DNA from: Sebastes aleutianus
Taxonomy: Eukaryota > Chordata > Actinopteri > Perciformes > Sebastidae
Assembly: GCA_916700875.1 (NCBI GenBank)
Contig: CAKAKS010000039.1
Coordinates: 10,485,544 to 10,549,543 of the forward strand
Direction of reading: 5' to 3'
Length of the DNA stretch: 64,000 nt
Shown piece by piece: positions 1 through 12,700 of the stretch. A program made the translations under genes and the position numbers. A model generated the notes under the pieces. It was not told where the DNA came from, made no database searches, and saw only the letters and a program-made list of their open reading frames with translations. The number at the start of each line of letters is the position of its first letter. The stretch's first letter is position 1.

Positions 1-295
1 ATAGTATGTCGAAAAAAGTCATAAAAAAGTCATCGTATAGTATGTTGAAAAAAGTCATGATATAGTATGTTGAAAAAAAAAAAAAAAAAAAAAGGCATAG
101 TATAGTGTGTTGAAAAAAGTCATAAAAAAATCATAGTATAGTATGTCAAAAAAAGTCATAAAAAAGTTATAATATAGTATGTCAAAAAAGGTCATATAAA
201 AGCCACACTATATTATGTCGAAAAAAGTCATAGTATAGGATGTTTAAAAAATATATAAAAAAGGCATAGTATAGTGTGTCAAAAAAAATCTATGG
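1..295. repeat. AT-rich minisatellite, period about 35-40 bp
   Basis: Roughly eight degenerate copies of a unit containing TAGTATGTCGAAAAAAGTCA followed by TAAAAAAGTCA. Copies vary between TATGTCG, TATGTTG and TGTGTTG, and one contains a 20-base A run at 69-92. It lies in the intron just downstream of exon 26 and continues past the left edge. No coding potential. Confidence 0.85.
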
Positions 296-638
296 AGTCT
301 TGCATTAATTACATTCCGTCATCAATACAAGTGTTGTTAGCTAAAGTTAGCGATTTCGGTTAACAATTTGGTAGTTTAATGTGGAAGTGCGAATGAAAAG
401 ATATATTTTTTACGTGTGCACTCTTCCTGTGTGGCCCTCAATCATATGTTGGCTCACTAAATAGGCACTCAGTCATCAAAACTTTGAGAAACCCTGCAGT
501 AGAGGCTAGATCAGTGGGTTTATATTTGTCTATACAGTCTATACTTTGGGTGAACTGACCCTTTTAATTTAGTAGTGTCAACTGTGTTTAATGATTTTGT
601 TGTATAAGTGAAGCTGTCATGTTCCAGGTTTCACTAAC
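296..638. other. Intron 26 sequence
   Basis: Plain AT-rich intron between the minisatellite and the exon 26 donor. I see no exon, hairpin or recognisable element in it. Confidence 0.6.
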
Positions 639-797
639 CTGTGTAGCTTCCAGTACATAGTCCTGGACCACCAGCATGTCCTCGTTGGTCAGACAGATGT
701 GATTCTCAGTCTTCTGAGTGACAGTGAACATTTCATAGCTGATTGGCTGCCCTTTACGGGGCCAGACGACAGACTGCTCCGCCTCCTCCTCCTCCGT
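639..797 (-). CDS. ptprz1: ptprz1 exon 26: D2, last exon in view
   Basis: A 159-bp, 53-codon, phase-0 exon with acceptor TTGTTAG and donor GTTAGT. It encodes TEEEEAEQSVVWPRKGQPIS, then YEMFTVTQKTENHICLTNED and MLVVQDYVLEATQ. The acidic TEEEEAEQ replaces the family's NMAEDEF stretch. It ends at LEATQ, where the family continues with DDYVLEVRHFQCPKWP; that exon and the D2 pseudo-active site lie left of the window. Confidence 0.9.
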
Positions 798-3700
798 CTA
801 ACAACACAGGAAGTCAGCAGACGGTTTACATCACCCTCTGATGCAACAAAAACACCACAGATGCTAATGAATCATCCTGCGACATCAGAGTGATACGTGA
901 TGACTCAAGATTTAAGTACTACTACGCGTACCTTTAATCCTGTTGTTAGAAATCACAGAGCACACAGATAGAACATGCGTTTGTGACTTTTAAAGGAATA
1001 GTTTAACAGTTTGGGAAACACTCTTATTCACTTTATTTCTGAGAGAGGCATGAGAAGATGGGCATCAACCTCATGTCTGCATATTAACGCTGCATTCATG
1101 CCATGTCGGCAGAATGGGAAAAACTCCCCTTATTTCAACTTTGGAATGATCACTCATTATTTCGAGATGGTCCGCCCCATTGGTAGCCTTGTGATCACTC
1201 CTTTTAACCCTCTGAGACCCACAATAGACCTGTTTTTGTCTTTTTTAGGGGCGTACAGGGGGTCTTTAGGGGGAGATAGCAGGTCAACAGTAGATGTCAC
1301 ATAGAAGTGGTGTACATCATAGGAAAGCTGGGAACCTGAAGATTAATTTGAGATGCAGCTCAGCCCTGTGTGTCAAGTTGTTCTAGTCATAAATCAGAAC
1401 TAAACATGAATTTAATAACTAGTTAATTAATTAAAGTAAATTGTTAAAGTATATAAGGGTTTAGACCATTATGATCGAAGTTTATGATTTCCATCCCCAT
1501 GCTCTATTATGTCTCATAGGTTGTTGCAGCAATTTTTGGGTTGATACCATTTGTTACACAGATATGGTGCTAAATTTAACCATTTTTACCACTCTAGAAT
1601 TGATGAAAACGATCATTAATCCCACCAAAATACCACATTAAGACACCAAGGCCTTGAGGAACACCAAACAAAAAGCCATGCTGTAATTTGGTGTCAAAAA
1701 CTTTTGTCATTTGGAGATTTCTGCAAGATGAGCATTTTTCAGTGATTGGATGGCGAGCAATTCTGTTGTGTAAACTGCTCAGAAACCCCCTTATTGTCAA
1801 TCTAGCTAGGAAAGCCATCCATCCTCTGAATGCTCTAGGTCTCTAGTTTGTGGCTGTAAAGTTTCATGAGGCTGTGATTATCCTAGAGGTCACCACAGGT
1901 CATTTTATACAGTAAGGTCAAGTTTCAAAAAATGGTCTCACTACAATGAAATGGCTACTATGAGGACTAACATCATCACACATAAATACAGTTGGGTTCA
2001 TTGGATCCAAAATAGTCTCAGCTTTACAGTGATACCCAATTTATGTAATTCAAAACTGTTTAGGGACCCCAGTGTGCAGAAATATTCAAATACACCATTT
2101 TAGAATAGGCGAGAATAAGGCTAGGCTAGTTGTTTCCCCCTGCTTCCAGTCTTTATGCTCAGCTAGGCTAACCACTCCCTGACTCCAGTTCTGTATTTCA
2201 CACAAAGTCATGAGATTGATATCCATCTGAACATCTCACTCACTGAAACAATAATAATAAGTAACTGATCCTTTAAGTTAAAAGAGTAAAGACTTTGCAC
2301 AAACACAGATGACAAATACAACCACAAATTCCTCACCTCGTCTGACAGCGTCCCCGGCAGCGACACGATGACCTGGGCGTTGTGGTCCCATATCATCCTC
2401 CAGAAGTCCTTTATGGTGCTAGGCAAAGGATTCTGGGTAATGATGAACTCGCTGCTCTGCCTGTAGCCCTTCAGGAACAGAAACAGGGCTTAGTATCATT
2501 TTTCTTTTACTTCCACATGGTGACTGGGCTGATTTAGTCTACTGTTCACTATCAAATGTGTTAAACCGATTACACTATATTAGTGTCAAGCAATATCGCT
2601 TAAGTGCAGCAAATCCAATCAATACGAAACAAATATTACAGTTACACAGGTGTAGAGATAGTTATTTGATAAGGCGAGTAAGGTCGAGAAGGTCGTTTCA
2701 AACTCTGCTGAACAAATCCTGGACCTGGATATACATCTCTTCATCTGACTCTGGAGCAGTAGAGTAATACTTTGTTAAAGTACTTAAGTATTTTTTTGGG
2801 AGTATCTGTACTTTACTGGAGTTTTTATTAGGGCTATCAATCGATTCAAATATTTAATCGGGATTAATCTCAAATTAATCACACATTTTTCATCTGTTCA
2901 AAATGTACTTTAAAGGGAGATTTGTCAAGTATTTAATACTCTTATCAACATAAAATATATGAATATGAAACTAAAAAACCTAAAGAATCCATTGGTACCA
3001 ACCATGTCATACTAGCTTGTCGTGAAGGAGGCTAAAATAAATAACGTTCCAAACTTACGCTAAAAGGAAAAACTGTCATGGCCATTTTCAAAGGGGTCCC
3101 TTGACCTCTGACCTCCAGATATGTGAATGAAAATGGGTTCTATGTGTACCCACGAGTCTCCCCTTTACAGACATGCCCGTTTTATGATAATCACATGCAG
3201 TTTGGGGCAAGTCATAGTCAAGTCAGCACACTGACACACTGACAGCTGTTGTTGACTGTTGGGCTGCAGTTTGCCATGTTATGATTTGAGCATATATTTT
3301 TTATGCTAAATGCAGTACCTGTGAGGGTTTCTGGACAATATTTGTCATTGTTTTGTGTTGTTAATTGATTTCCAATAATAAATATATACATACATTTACA
3401 TAAAGCAACATATTTTGTCCACTCCCATGTTGATAAGAGTATTTAAATACTTGACAAATTTCCCTTTAAGGTACATTTTGAGCAAATAAAAAATATGCAA
3501 TTAATTTATTAATCATGATTAACTATGGATAATTATTAGTTTTTTCGCCTGCATAGAATGGAAGTGAACGGGACGCAAATATAAATTTTGTGCATGTGTA
3601 ACTGCCCCATAAACTCAAATCTCAGAATTTGCTTGCTTTTTTATTAACAGCATTTACTTTTACTTTCAATACTAAAGTACATTTAATATCAGAAAATTAC

Positions 3701-6700
3701 TTTTGATACTTGTGCACAGTAAAAGACTTTAACTTCTACTAAAGTTATTTTCTGGTTAGATATCTGTACTTTTACTCGAGTGTGGCTTTCAGGTACTTCA
3801 TCCACCACTGCTCTGGAGAACATTTAAACCTGGACAGAAGGAGTTTGTTCTTACTGTGATGTATGATGCATTAATGTAGTCTGACGTTTCCCCCGCCGTC
3901 GTAGACAGGCGCACTCGCGACCTCTCAACTGCAAAGATAGATAGAAAGAAAAAAAATGTCAGAGTCATGCAACACCATCTTTCCTCATCTAACTTCAGCA
4001 AACTGTAGCTGAAGTGGCAAATTACACATTCAACATCAACATCAGGCTAACTGACGTCTACTGTGTCCTGTAAGCGCTGCAGCTCCTGAGCTGACAAACA
4101 TGCCGGACTCACCAGGTACCACAGAGCAGTTTCTGTTCTTGCTGCGGTTGCAGTCCTGCAGTGCTGTAGAGTAGTCGCACTGCTTCACTCCGGAGTGACA
4201 AACCAGCTGTGGTAAAACACCAAACATCTGTTAGCAACTGAAGAAGCAGCACTGAATCTTTCTGTTGATCTGTGAAGGTGTTTTTTTACACAGCTATGCA
4301 AAAAAAAAATCCTACATTTTAAAATTTTTAAATTAAGTTCTGTATTTATTTCAATGTTTTGCATGTTCACTGTTTTTTTGGTGTTTTTGATAACTGCTAC
4401 ATAAGTCAATACGTTTTACCATTACAGTCCTTACCTGTTACAGTCAAATAAATATCAAATAATTGCTTTCTAGAAGAATACTGACAAGGCTGCCTTCCAC
4501 TGAAACAACTTAAACTTGTTTTACTTTTTAATTTATTTAATTTATTGTCTTGTGAAGCACTTTGTAACATCTGTTTTGAAAAGTGCTATATAAATACATG
4601 TATTATTATTATTATTATTTATATAAACTATTCTATTTAATGGAGGACGGAACCTGGCAAAATAAAAAATAAATGAATAAATAAATGACTTGATAAATCA
4701 ATATGCCATTAAATGTAGCAAAAATAATATTAAAAATAAATATAGTCATTAATTAATTGATGAAATGTGATATCAATTTATATTTCTGTTTTAATTTGCT
4801 TTTTTTATGTATTTATATACCTTTGTATTAATTCCCGTATGTGTTTACTCTTCTGTTTATTTTCCACTTTTATTTATTTATGTATTTACTTTAATGAATT
4901 TTTAAATTTATTTATTTATTTTTGCATTTATTTGACAGTTTTGGAAACACGCCTGTTGATGTGCTGAAGAAACTGTGTAGAATAATTAATCAAAACTACA
5001 CATTTGATGTGCACGTAAGTATTGAGGGGTTCTGTGGTTATTTAACAACGGTCTGATGCTGGGCACAAAATGTAGCGTGTGTAATTTTTATTTATTAATT
5101 TATTTATTTTTGACAGGTTCCGTCCTCCATATTTTTGGGGGGTTAGAGTAGAGAGTAGTTGTGGTATTATATAGTATAAACCAATATAGACAAGACACAT
5201 TTCTGAAATTATGAGTCATTAAACTTTAGCAGAAGTTGAGCGAACACACAGTGAACTGTTTCATGAGACGCTCACCTTGAACTGTTTGTCCAGGCGCGTC
5301 CTCCCAGCAGGCCCCGGGATCAGCAGCTCGTCCACGTACCTGTGCAGCTGAGCCGCCACCACCTCTGTCTCTCCGGACAAGATGGCTTCCACCAAGGCAT
5401 CGTGGATAAAAACATACTGTTCCTGCAGAGAGGAGACAGATAGTGCTGAGGTTAGACGCTGAAAAACTCTCATTCTTGTTTGAATAGTAAACAAGTATTT
5501 ATGTAATGATGTTGTCGTTAATGCAACTTCGTTCTAACGCCACTAATATCTTTAATGCAACTTAAGTTTTTTAGATTGTAGCAGGCTAGAGTGAAGATAC
5601 TAAACTAAAAATCTAAGGAATCCACTGGTACCAACCATGTCATACTAGCTTATCATGAAGGAGCTTAAATAACGCTCCAAACTTACGCTAAAAGGAAAAA
5701 CTGTCATGGCCATTTTCAAAGGGTTCTGTTGACCTCTGACCTCAAGATATGTGAATGAAAATGGGTTCTATGGGTACCCACGAGTCTCCCCTTTACAGAC
5801 ATGCCCACTTTATGATAATCACATGCAGTTTGGGGCAAGTCATTGTCAAGTCATCCATGAAATAGTTGTTGAGATATTTCAGTCTGGACCAAAGTAGTCC
5901 AGTCGACTGGCAGACCAACATTACCATCAATAGAACAACGCCGCTAGCGTGGCTAAAAATATTTGAAAATAAATAAATGATATATTTTAACATGTAGTTC
6001 AACTTTCACTTTCGACTGAAGTAAGTGTGTGTGTGGACACAGACAAGTTGACCTCTGACCTCTGTCTGAACCAGGTAGTTCCTCTGTTTGCGGATGTGTG
6101 TGAGGAAGCCTGTGATGTTGACGTTGCTTTCGTCTCTGATCTGCTTCAGCATGCTGTCCAGGACCACGTACGTGCCTGTCCGGCCCACGCCAGCGCTGCA
6201 CAGCGAAGAGAAAGAAGAACCAGATGAATCCCGAATGTGCTAACGTCAGGATCAAAATAAAAACAAAGCTTCATCTCACGTCATCTAGCTGAATCAGATC
6301 TTACCTGCAGTGCACCACCAGCGGCCCCATGTTGTCCTTCCTGGCTTTGGACGACTTGCGGACGAAGCTGAGCAGCGGCAGAGCGTACTCTGGGACGCCC
6401 ATGTCGGGCCACTGGGTGTAATGGTACTGAGTCACCGTCCGCTCGTTGCTCCGCCCCTTCTGTGAGCCCTACAGGTGGACAACACCAAACAGAACAGAAA
6501 AAAACAGAAATTAAGTTCCAGGAAAATTTTACCCCCCAAAGAAGGCCCTGGTTGGGAGCCGGGGGGTGTACTTTGCCATGCGATTAATCACAATTAAATA
6601 TTCGATTGACTGCCCCAATGATAGTATTACTGAGCGCAGCTAATACAGTCACTCTGTGATCTGATTGGCTGTTTGTCGGACCTTTTTGACGTGGGTGTTC

Positions 6701-9700
6701 CTGACAGTGAAGGTCCTCTGTGTGTAGTGGGCGAGCACTCTGCTGCTCTTCACCGTCACCAGGAAGCTGCCGTACTCCTCCTGCACCTCCGCCGGCCAGT
6801 ACTGATCACACTTCCTCTGAGGGGACAGTTAACACATCACACATTATGAATTATGATGAAAATACAATCAAGATTTTTGTCTTTATTCCTTGTAAATAAA
6901 AATGAAGACCGTTTTTATTTTCGGGTTTAAGAAAGCGAATTGTCTGCCAATATTAAAATGCAAAATATTTTAACTTTCTCACACAGTTTAATCACATTTA
7001 ATATTCTGTATATCAAATAAAATTAAAAAGAAATTTCACTCTGAAATGTCTGACATTTCAGAATTTTGTATAAATTGACTAAAAGATTATTAAATCTAGA
7101 AACTTTTTAAATTATAAGAGACCTGGATTGAAATGTATGAGGGGAATAGTAGAAAAGTCTGTGTAATTGACATGTGGTCACTCACTCTTCCTTTCTCCAC
7201 CAGGTTGGTGATCATTACGATGACGCAGACGTTTTGCTCCCAGATCATCCTCCAGAAGTCCTCGGTGCTCGACTTCAGAGGACCCTGAGCGGCGATGTAA
7301 GACCGCGGCTTCTTAAAACCCTGAGGAAACACATCAGCGGCTTATAAAAACTTCCGTTGAAATCTCAAGAACACAAAATGCAAAAAAAAACAACCAATAA
7401 CTTAAAAGTCTAAAGCCATGCTAGCAGCTCTGTGAGGCTGTACTTAGGCACAACGGTGCATTGAGCTGAACGCTAACGTCAGCATGCTAACATGCTGACA
7501 ATGACGATGCTGATGTTTAGCATGTATAATGTTTAATATGTTCACCATCTTAGTTTAGTGTGTCAGCATGTTAGCAGTAAACACAACGTAGATCTGAGGC
7601 TGATGGGAATGTGATTAGATCAGCGGCTATTTGCTCATAAACGGACATATTTAACCTGATGATGGCGCTTAATGAAAAGTCAGAGGATCACAGAACTTAT
7701 TACAATTCATCCTGCGGGGAACATGAATGTCTGAACTACATTTTCATGGCAATCCATCCAAAGTCAATGCAAATTTGTTTTAACGCCACTAATTTCTTGA
7801 ACGCATTAACACAATCAATCTTTTGGAGGATGTAGAGGGATTTTCTAAAGCCTGAAAACAGAGCCATGAGGAGGTGCAGAAGTCTCTCAGAACACTTGAA
7901 TTACAATATGATGAAAGGTTATTATGGAATTTTTGCCTAATGATGTCAAAAATATTCTTATTTTTTTAAAAAATATATTTATATATTTGCACATATATAA
8001 AACTGCACAAAATCCAGTCAATGAAAAAAACAAACAAGAACTGTGTCAGGAGAGGTCAAGAAGCCACAGACTGATACAAAGGACCTCCCCCTTCTGCCTA
8101 CTGAAGCTTTAAATCTTGTGTTTACTAGAGATGTGCTCATAAATTTCTTTAAGAAGAAGTCATTCAGCATGAAAAAGCATAAAAAACAAATAATCGGCAA
8201 TCCGAAAACTTCCATGAAGGCTGCTTTTGTGTAACCATGCTCATGGCTCCTCAGAGCAGAAATAAGAGCTTTGAGATGGCCTTAAAGATGAAGGGCCAGA
8301 ACGACGTCCGGTTCAAGTGAAGAGGGAGGAGTGAGGACATAAGAAAAACAAATAAGAGACTTGTGATGTACCCATGGATGCAAACAATGCTGGATTAGAA
8401 TTTAGAATACTTTAAAAAGTTTATGAGGAAGGAAATATATTCAACATATTTGTTAGAGCTCAAGGATTCATACCGAGCATTCTGGTGAGTGACATTGAAA
8501 GTTAATATTACTTTTGTTTGTTTGAAAGAAAACTCCACAAGGCCCCTTTAAGGCCAGCACAGGAAAGAAAGTGTCACTTGCTCTCTGCAGAGGTCAGCAT
8601 TCAATCACTCACTTTCACAGTTTCATAACCTTCACATGACTGACAAGCGTGAAGTTGCCTTCATACTGTGGGATGCAGACAAAAGTGTGAGCTGGAGAGA
8701 TCCTCGACATGCTTTTACCAACTTTGTAACCTGTACGTCGGCTCTCCAGAGAGGCCGTGACAGTCACAGTGTTTTTTTGTGTCGCTTCTGCCTTTCACAA
8801 AACGGAAACTGGAAATGAGATTTGAATGTGGTGTGCATAATGGAGAGCCTCGCAGGTCCCCGCTAACAACAGCATGTGTCGTGAATAGGTTTAGAATTAA
8901 GCAAGCTTAGGAAGACAGAGGGAAAAGTGGAGTGGTTCTGAGAATAAAGATAAACTAGTACGTTTTGACAGATTCAAAATGCGGAAACGAGGCTGGGGGG
9001 TGAAGATGAAGGCCTCAGTTTGTATGGAGCTCAGAGTGAAACAGAGAGTGACTTACATCCACGTAGTTTGCGTTGATGTAATCCCTCGCCTTCCCGTCTT
9101 TGTCGGCCTGCAGCGAGAGTCGCACTCGGCTGTGGTCATCTGAGAGTTAAAGACAGAAAAAAAAGAACAATGCATGATCAGAGCAATATGGAAAACGCTT
9201 TATGTTCTTTTCAATTTAAGTATAAGTCAGGGGTTATTTTATATTTTTCACATTGTCAAACAATCCCATGAAAAGACCAAAACCAACAAAGTGTCACTCC
9301 GTCTATCAACACTGTGACTTCCTGTCTGTGGCTCTCAGCTCTCAGCTCCAGTGTTATGATGTTAAACTCTCTGTGAAGTCTACTCACAGGCCAGGATGTT
9401 GCTGTATCTGTTTTTAGTCTTGTTGTCAGGATGGTTGGAGCCGTCAGTCGTCATCCCCATGTCCACCGTGCACGTCTGAATCTCCTGAACGAACGAACAC
9501 ACACAGAGTAAAGCTTAAAACCCTCGAAGATGAGAGGTGGGGAAGTAACTACATACTTCAGTACAGTTTAAAGGTTTTGTTATCGTATTTGAGTACAGTT
9601 CAGTGTTTTTGGTTATTTTGCAGATTCAGAGTTTACATTACTCGTGAAATATTACTTGTCTGTAGGGCTGAGTATAATCGGAAAATGTTCCAATATCGTT

Positions 9701-12700
9701 TTCAATATGATACCTGAGTTTCAGTACCGACACCAAGACACTTTTTCCGATACCTTACTTTGAGGAATATAAACGTGTTTTTCTACAAAGGCTTAAACAT
9801 TGAAGAAAAGAAGCTTAAAGGCACAATGAGAAGGATTTGTTGGTTGCGGTTTGTAAACACAACATTCAAAGTTGGCCCCCCCTCCCCGGCTTAACGAAGG
9901 TTAGGGTGCTCGCCAGAGGGTGAAAGCCGACCCCAGATTCACTCTGGTTTTGGAACGAGCTTTGCCCGCTTGGTGCCTCGCCTCGCTATATTTGCGTTTT
10001 TTTCAGCCCTGTGTCCGCCATTTTCGTATACATTGTTTTCTTAGGAAAAGCCTACTCATTGTGCCTTTAAAAAGGGACTGTATGTAACTTTTTACACTTA
10101 TAAATTGTTTTTTTTATTGACAATGTGTGAACAGATTGTAACCTAACCTAAAAGTTGAGAACTTCCATGATTTTCTGGGTTTCTTCTATCAGCCTGTAGA
10201 CTGATTTTAATGTGAAAAACCCAGGCCTGTTTTTGATGTCATGTATGCTTGCAAGTGCCTTAGCCGTAGCAAATGTTTGGTTAGAAATGAAGTCCGCAAA
10301 CGCCAACAAACGACCAGCCTCCACCACAACTCAGACTCCAACACATCAGCTCCACGGAAGCACAAAAAAAACAAAGTTATATCTAGTGAAGCCCGTCTTG
10401 CTAAACAGGAATGTGACCGACGGAGGAGGAAAAATTTGTGTTGTGGGAGTGTGTGTGCACGTGGGAAGTGAGTGGTGAAGCAAGAGAGAGAGAGCAGCGG
10501 AGCAGAAGAGAGTTAGTTTAGAATATCAAGTGAATGTTCAGTGGAAGTTACAGTTTGTGCAGAAATGTTGCCGATTTTGTTGATTTCTTGAATGGAAATG
10601 CCAAAGGATGCAAAATGAATTTCAATGTAAACTGACAATAAAGTTGTATCGTATCAACTTTATTGATAACGCCATTATACTCCATTATTGAGTCCAGTAT
10701 TTCATGTCCTATAATACACCCATGACTTCTTCCACTGGTGTCAAACAGAAACCATGCATTTGTAAATCCACAGTTCCACATTAAAGACGAGACAAAAACA
10801 CAGCTACGAGTGCAGCGACGTCCGCCATGGAGGAGAGCGTCTTACCTCGTAACTCTCCTTCAGTATCTAATGATGAGGGTGAGGAAGCAGCAGGCAGGCC
10901 AGGACGTTTCCATGACAACACGGTCAACCAAAGAGGTGCAAAAACACAAATTACAAGACGACACAGAAAATACACACAATACAGCTCATGCTGCTGCCAA
11001 CACAAAGAGACAAATCAACCCAAATAAAAACAAGGTTAATTCAAAGTTCAAATTCATCTAAAAAAAAGAAATGAATAGGATTCTATGAATAATGGGCTGA
11101 GCATAACACGCTGCATTCTGGGAATTTCTCTGTATTTCAGTGTCATTTTGGTGTTCTGCTACTAAACTCAAGTTTTTACATTTTTGGGACGTCTACTGCT
11201 AGCTGTATGCGGCTGTAATAATGGATATATTGGCTGTAATTCATCACTTTTATTATCTTATAATACAACCATGGGCTGTGTGCTGTAAGCCTGTACCGTG
11301 GTGGATGTATTAACGTCTCTGTTCCCAAACAACCGGATATCGGCCAGTAGCTAGTAGTGCTAGTAGTAGTAGTAATTATTCAATTTATCAATCAGTCTAT
11401 GAAGAGCCCTCTGTAGCATCGTTATCTTTGTGTTGATTTTTCCTTCAGTGGCCGTTTCAGAACAAAACAAAGTGGAGCTTTGATTCATGAAGTGACTGAT
11501 GTCTCATTGTTCTGCCGATAGTCGACAGGTAAAAGACAACTGCTCACATGAATCAATGAAGGCTCCACACAAAGAAATGAACCAGGACTGCAACATTCAC
11601 AGAGAAAATACTGTAAATTATTATTATTAATTACAATAAATTCATGATAAATCATGATCAGAGAATCTAAAATAGTCTCGTAATGTTGCAGCCCTTTGTC
11701 TTAGCTGTAGCTGTGTCACATCATCACGGCTCATCATGCAGCATGCAGACAGCAACATGATGACAATCAGACACAACACACACATACACACACAAACACA
11801 CATCACATCACAGTCAAGTTTGAGACAGTAGAGATATTATTTGCAAGAATATTATGTGTTTTAGTTAAAACAATCCGGTCTTTTGTACCTCAAACTCTCG
11901 TTGGAAGCCGAGCGTGTCGTGAAGTTCGGCCACGTGTTTCACAAACTCCTTCACTGGAAAAGCTGCTTGTTCGTCTGGAAGATAAAACAGGAAACAACAC
12001 TGAACTACCCACAGGAGAGAAACAACAAGTGGTACTCCAAATGTCTAAAAATGTGTATACTTGTATAGTTGTATTGCATTACTGAAATATAAATAATATG
12101 AAAGTGATTGAGTTCTAGTAAATATAAAAGGTGTCTGATTATTGATGGACAAGAATCATCAAGATGTGAACCTCTGTGTGCTCTTGTAGAAGAAAATGTA
12201 AGACTTTTTGGTAAAGTGAGGACATATTTAGAACATTGGATGAATTTAGGAATCAAAGACATTTTAGAAACGGGGATTTTTAAGGAAAGTGAGGACATCT
12301 CTAAAAGTAAAGACATTTTAGGAAAAGGAAGTTTATATTTGATATCCATATTGATAGCACTCTAAAAAAAACTCAGGTCAAAGTTAGGTTTTTCATTTTC
12401 GTAAAAAGAAAAAAAAAAGTTTTCTTTTTGTCCTTTTGCTGTTAGAAAAAGATTAGTCCAAAATAACTTTTTGATAGTGTTAAAATCTGTGTTTACAGAA
12501 CAATGTTGTTGCTTTTAACAAGTGCCATTGATTTGCCTTGATTATTTTAGCCTCTGATTATGGAGGACGGAACCTGCCAAAATAGAAAAATAAATAAATA
12601 AATGACTCGCTAAATAAATAAATAAATATGTCATTAAATGTATCAAAAATAATATAAAAAATAAACTGTGAAATAAATTGCTATTTCTGTATTAATTTGC

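Noticed and set aside
5953..6255. A 100-codon minus frame over exon 21
   Set aside because: An out-of-frame shadow of the phosphatase exon; the true frame holds AGVGRTGTYVVLDSM.
12005..12349. Minus-strand 114-codon frame in intron 14
   Set aside because: Low-complexity, KMSL/PKMS-like wording from a degenerate repeat; no family match and not needed for phase.
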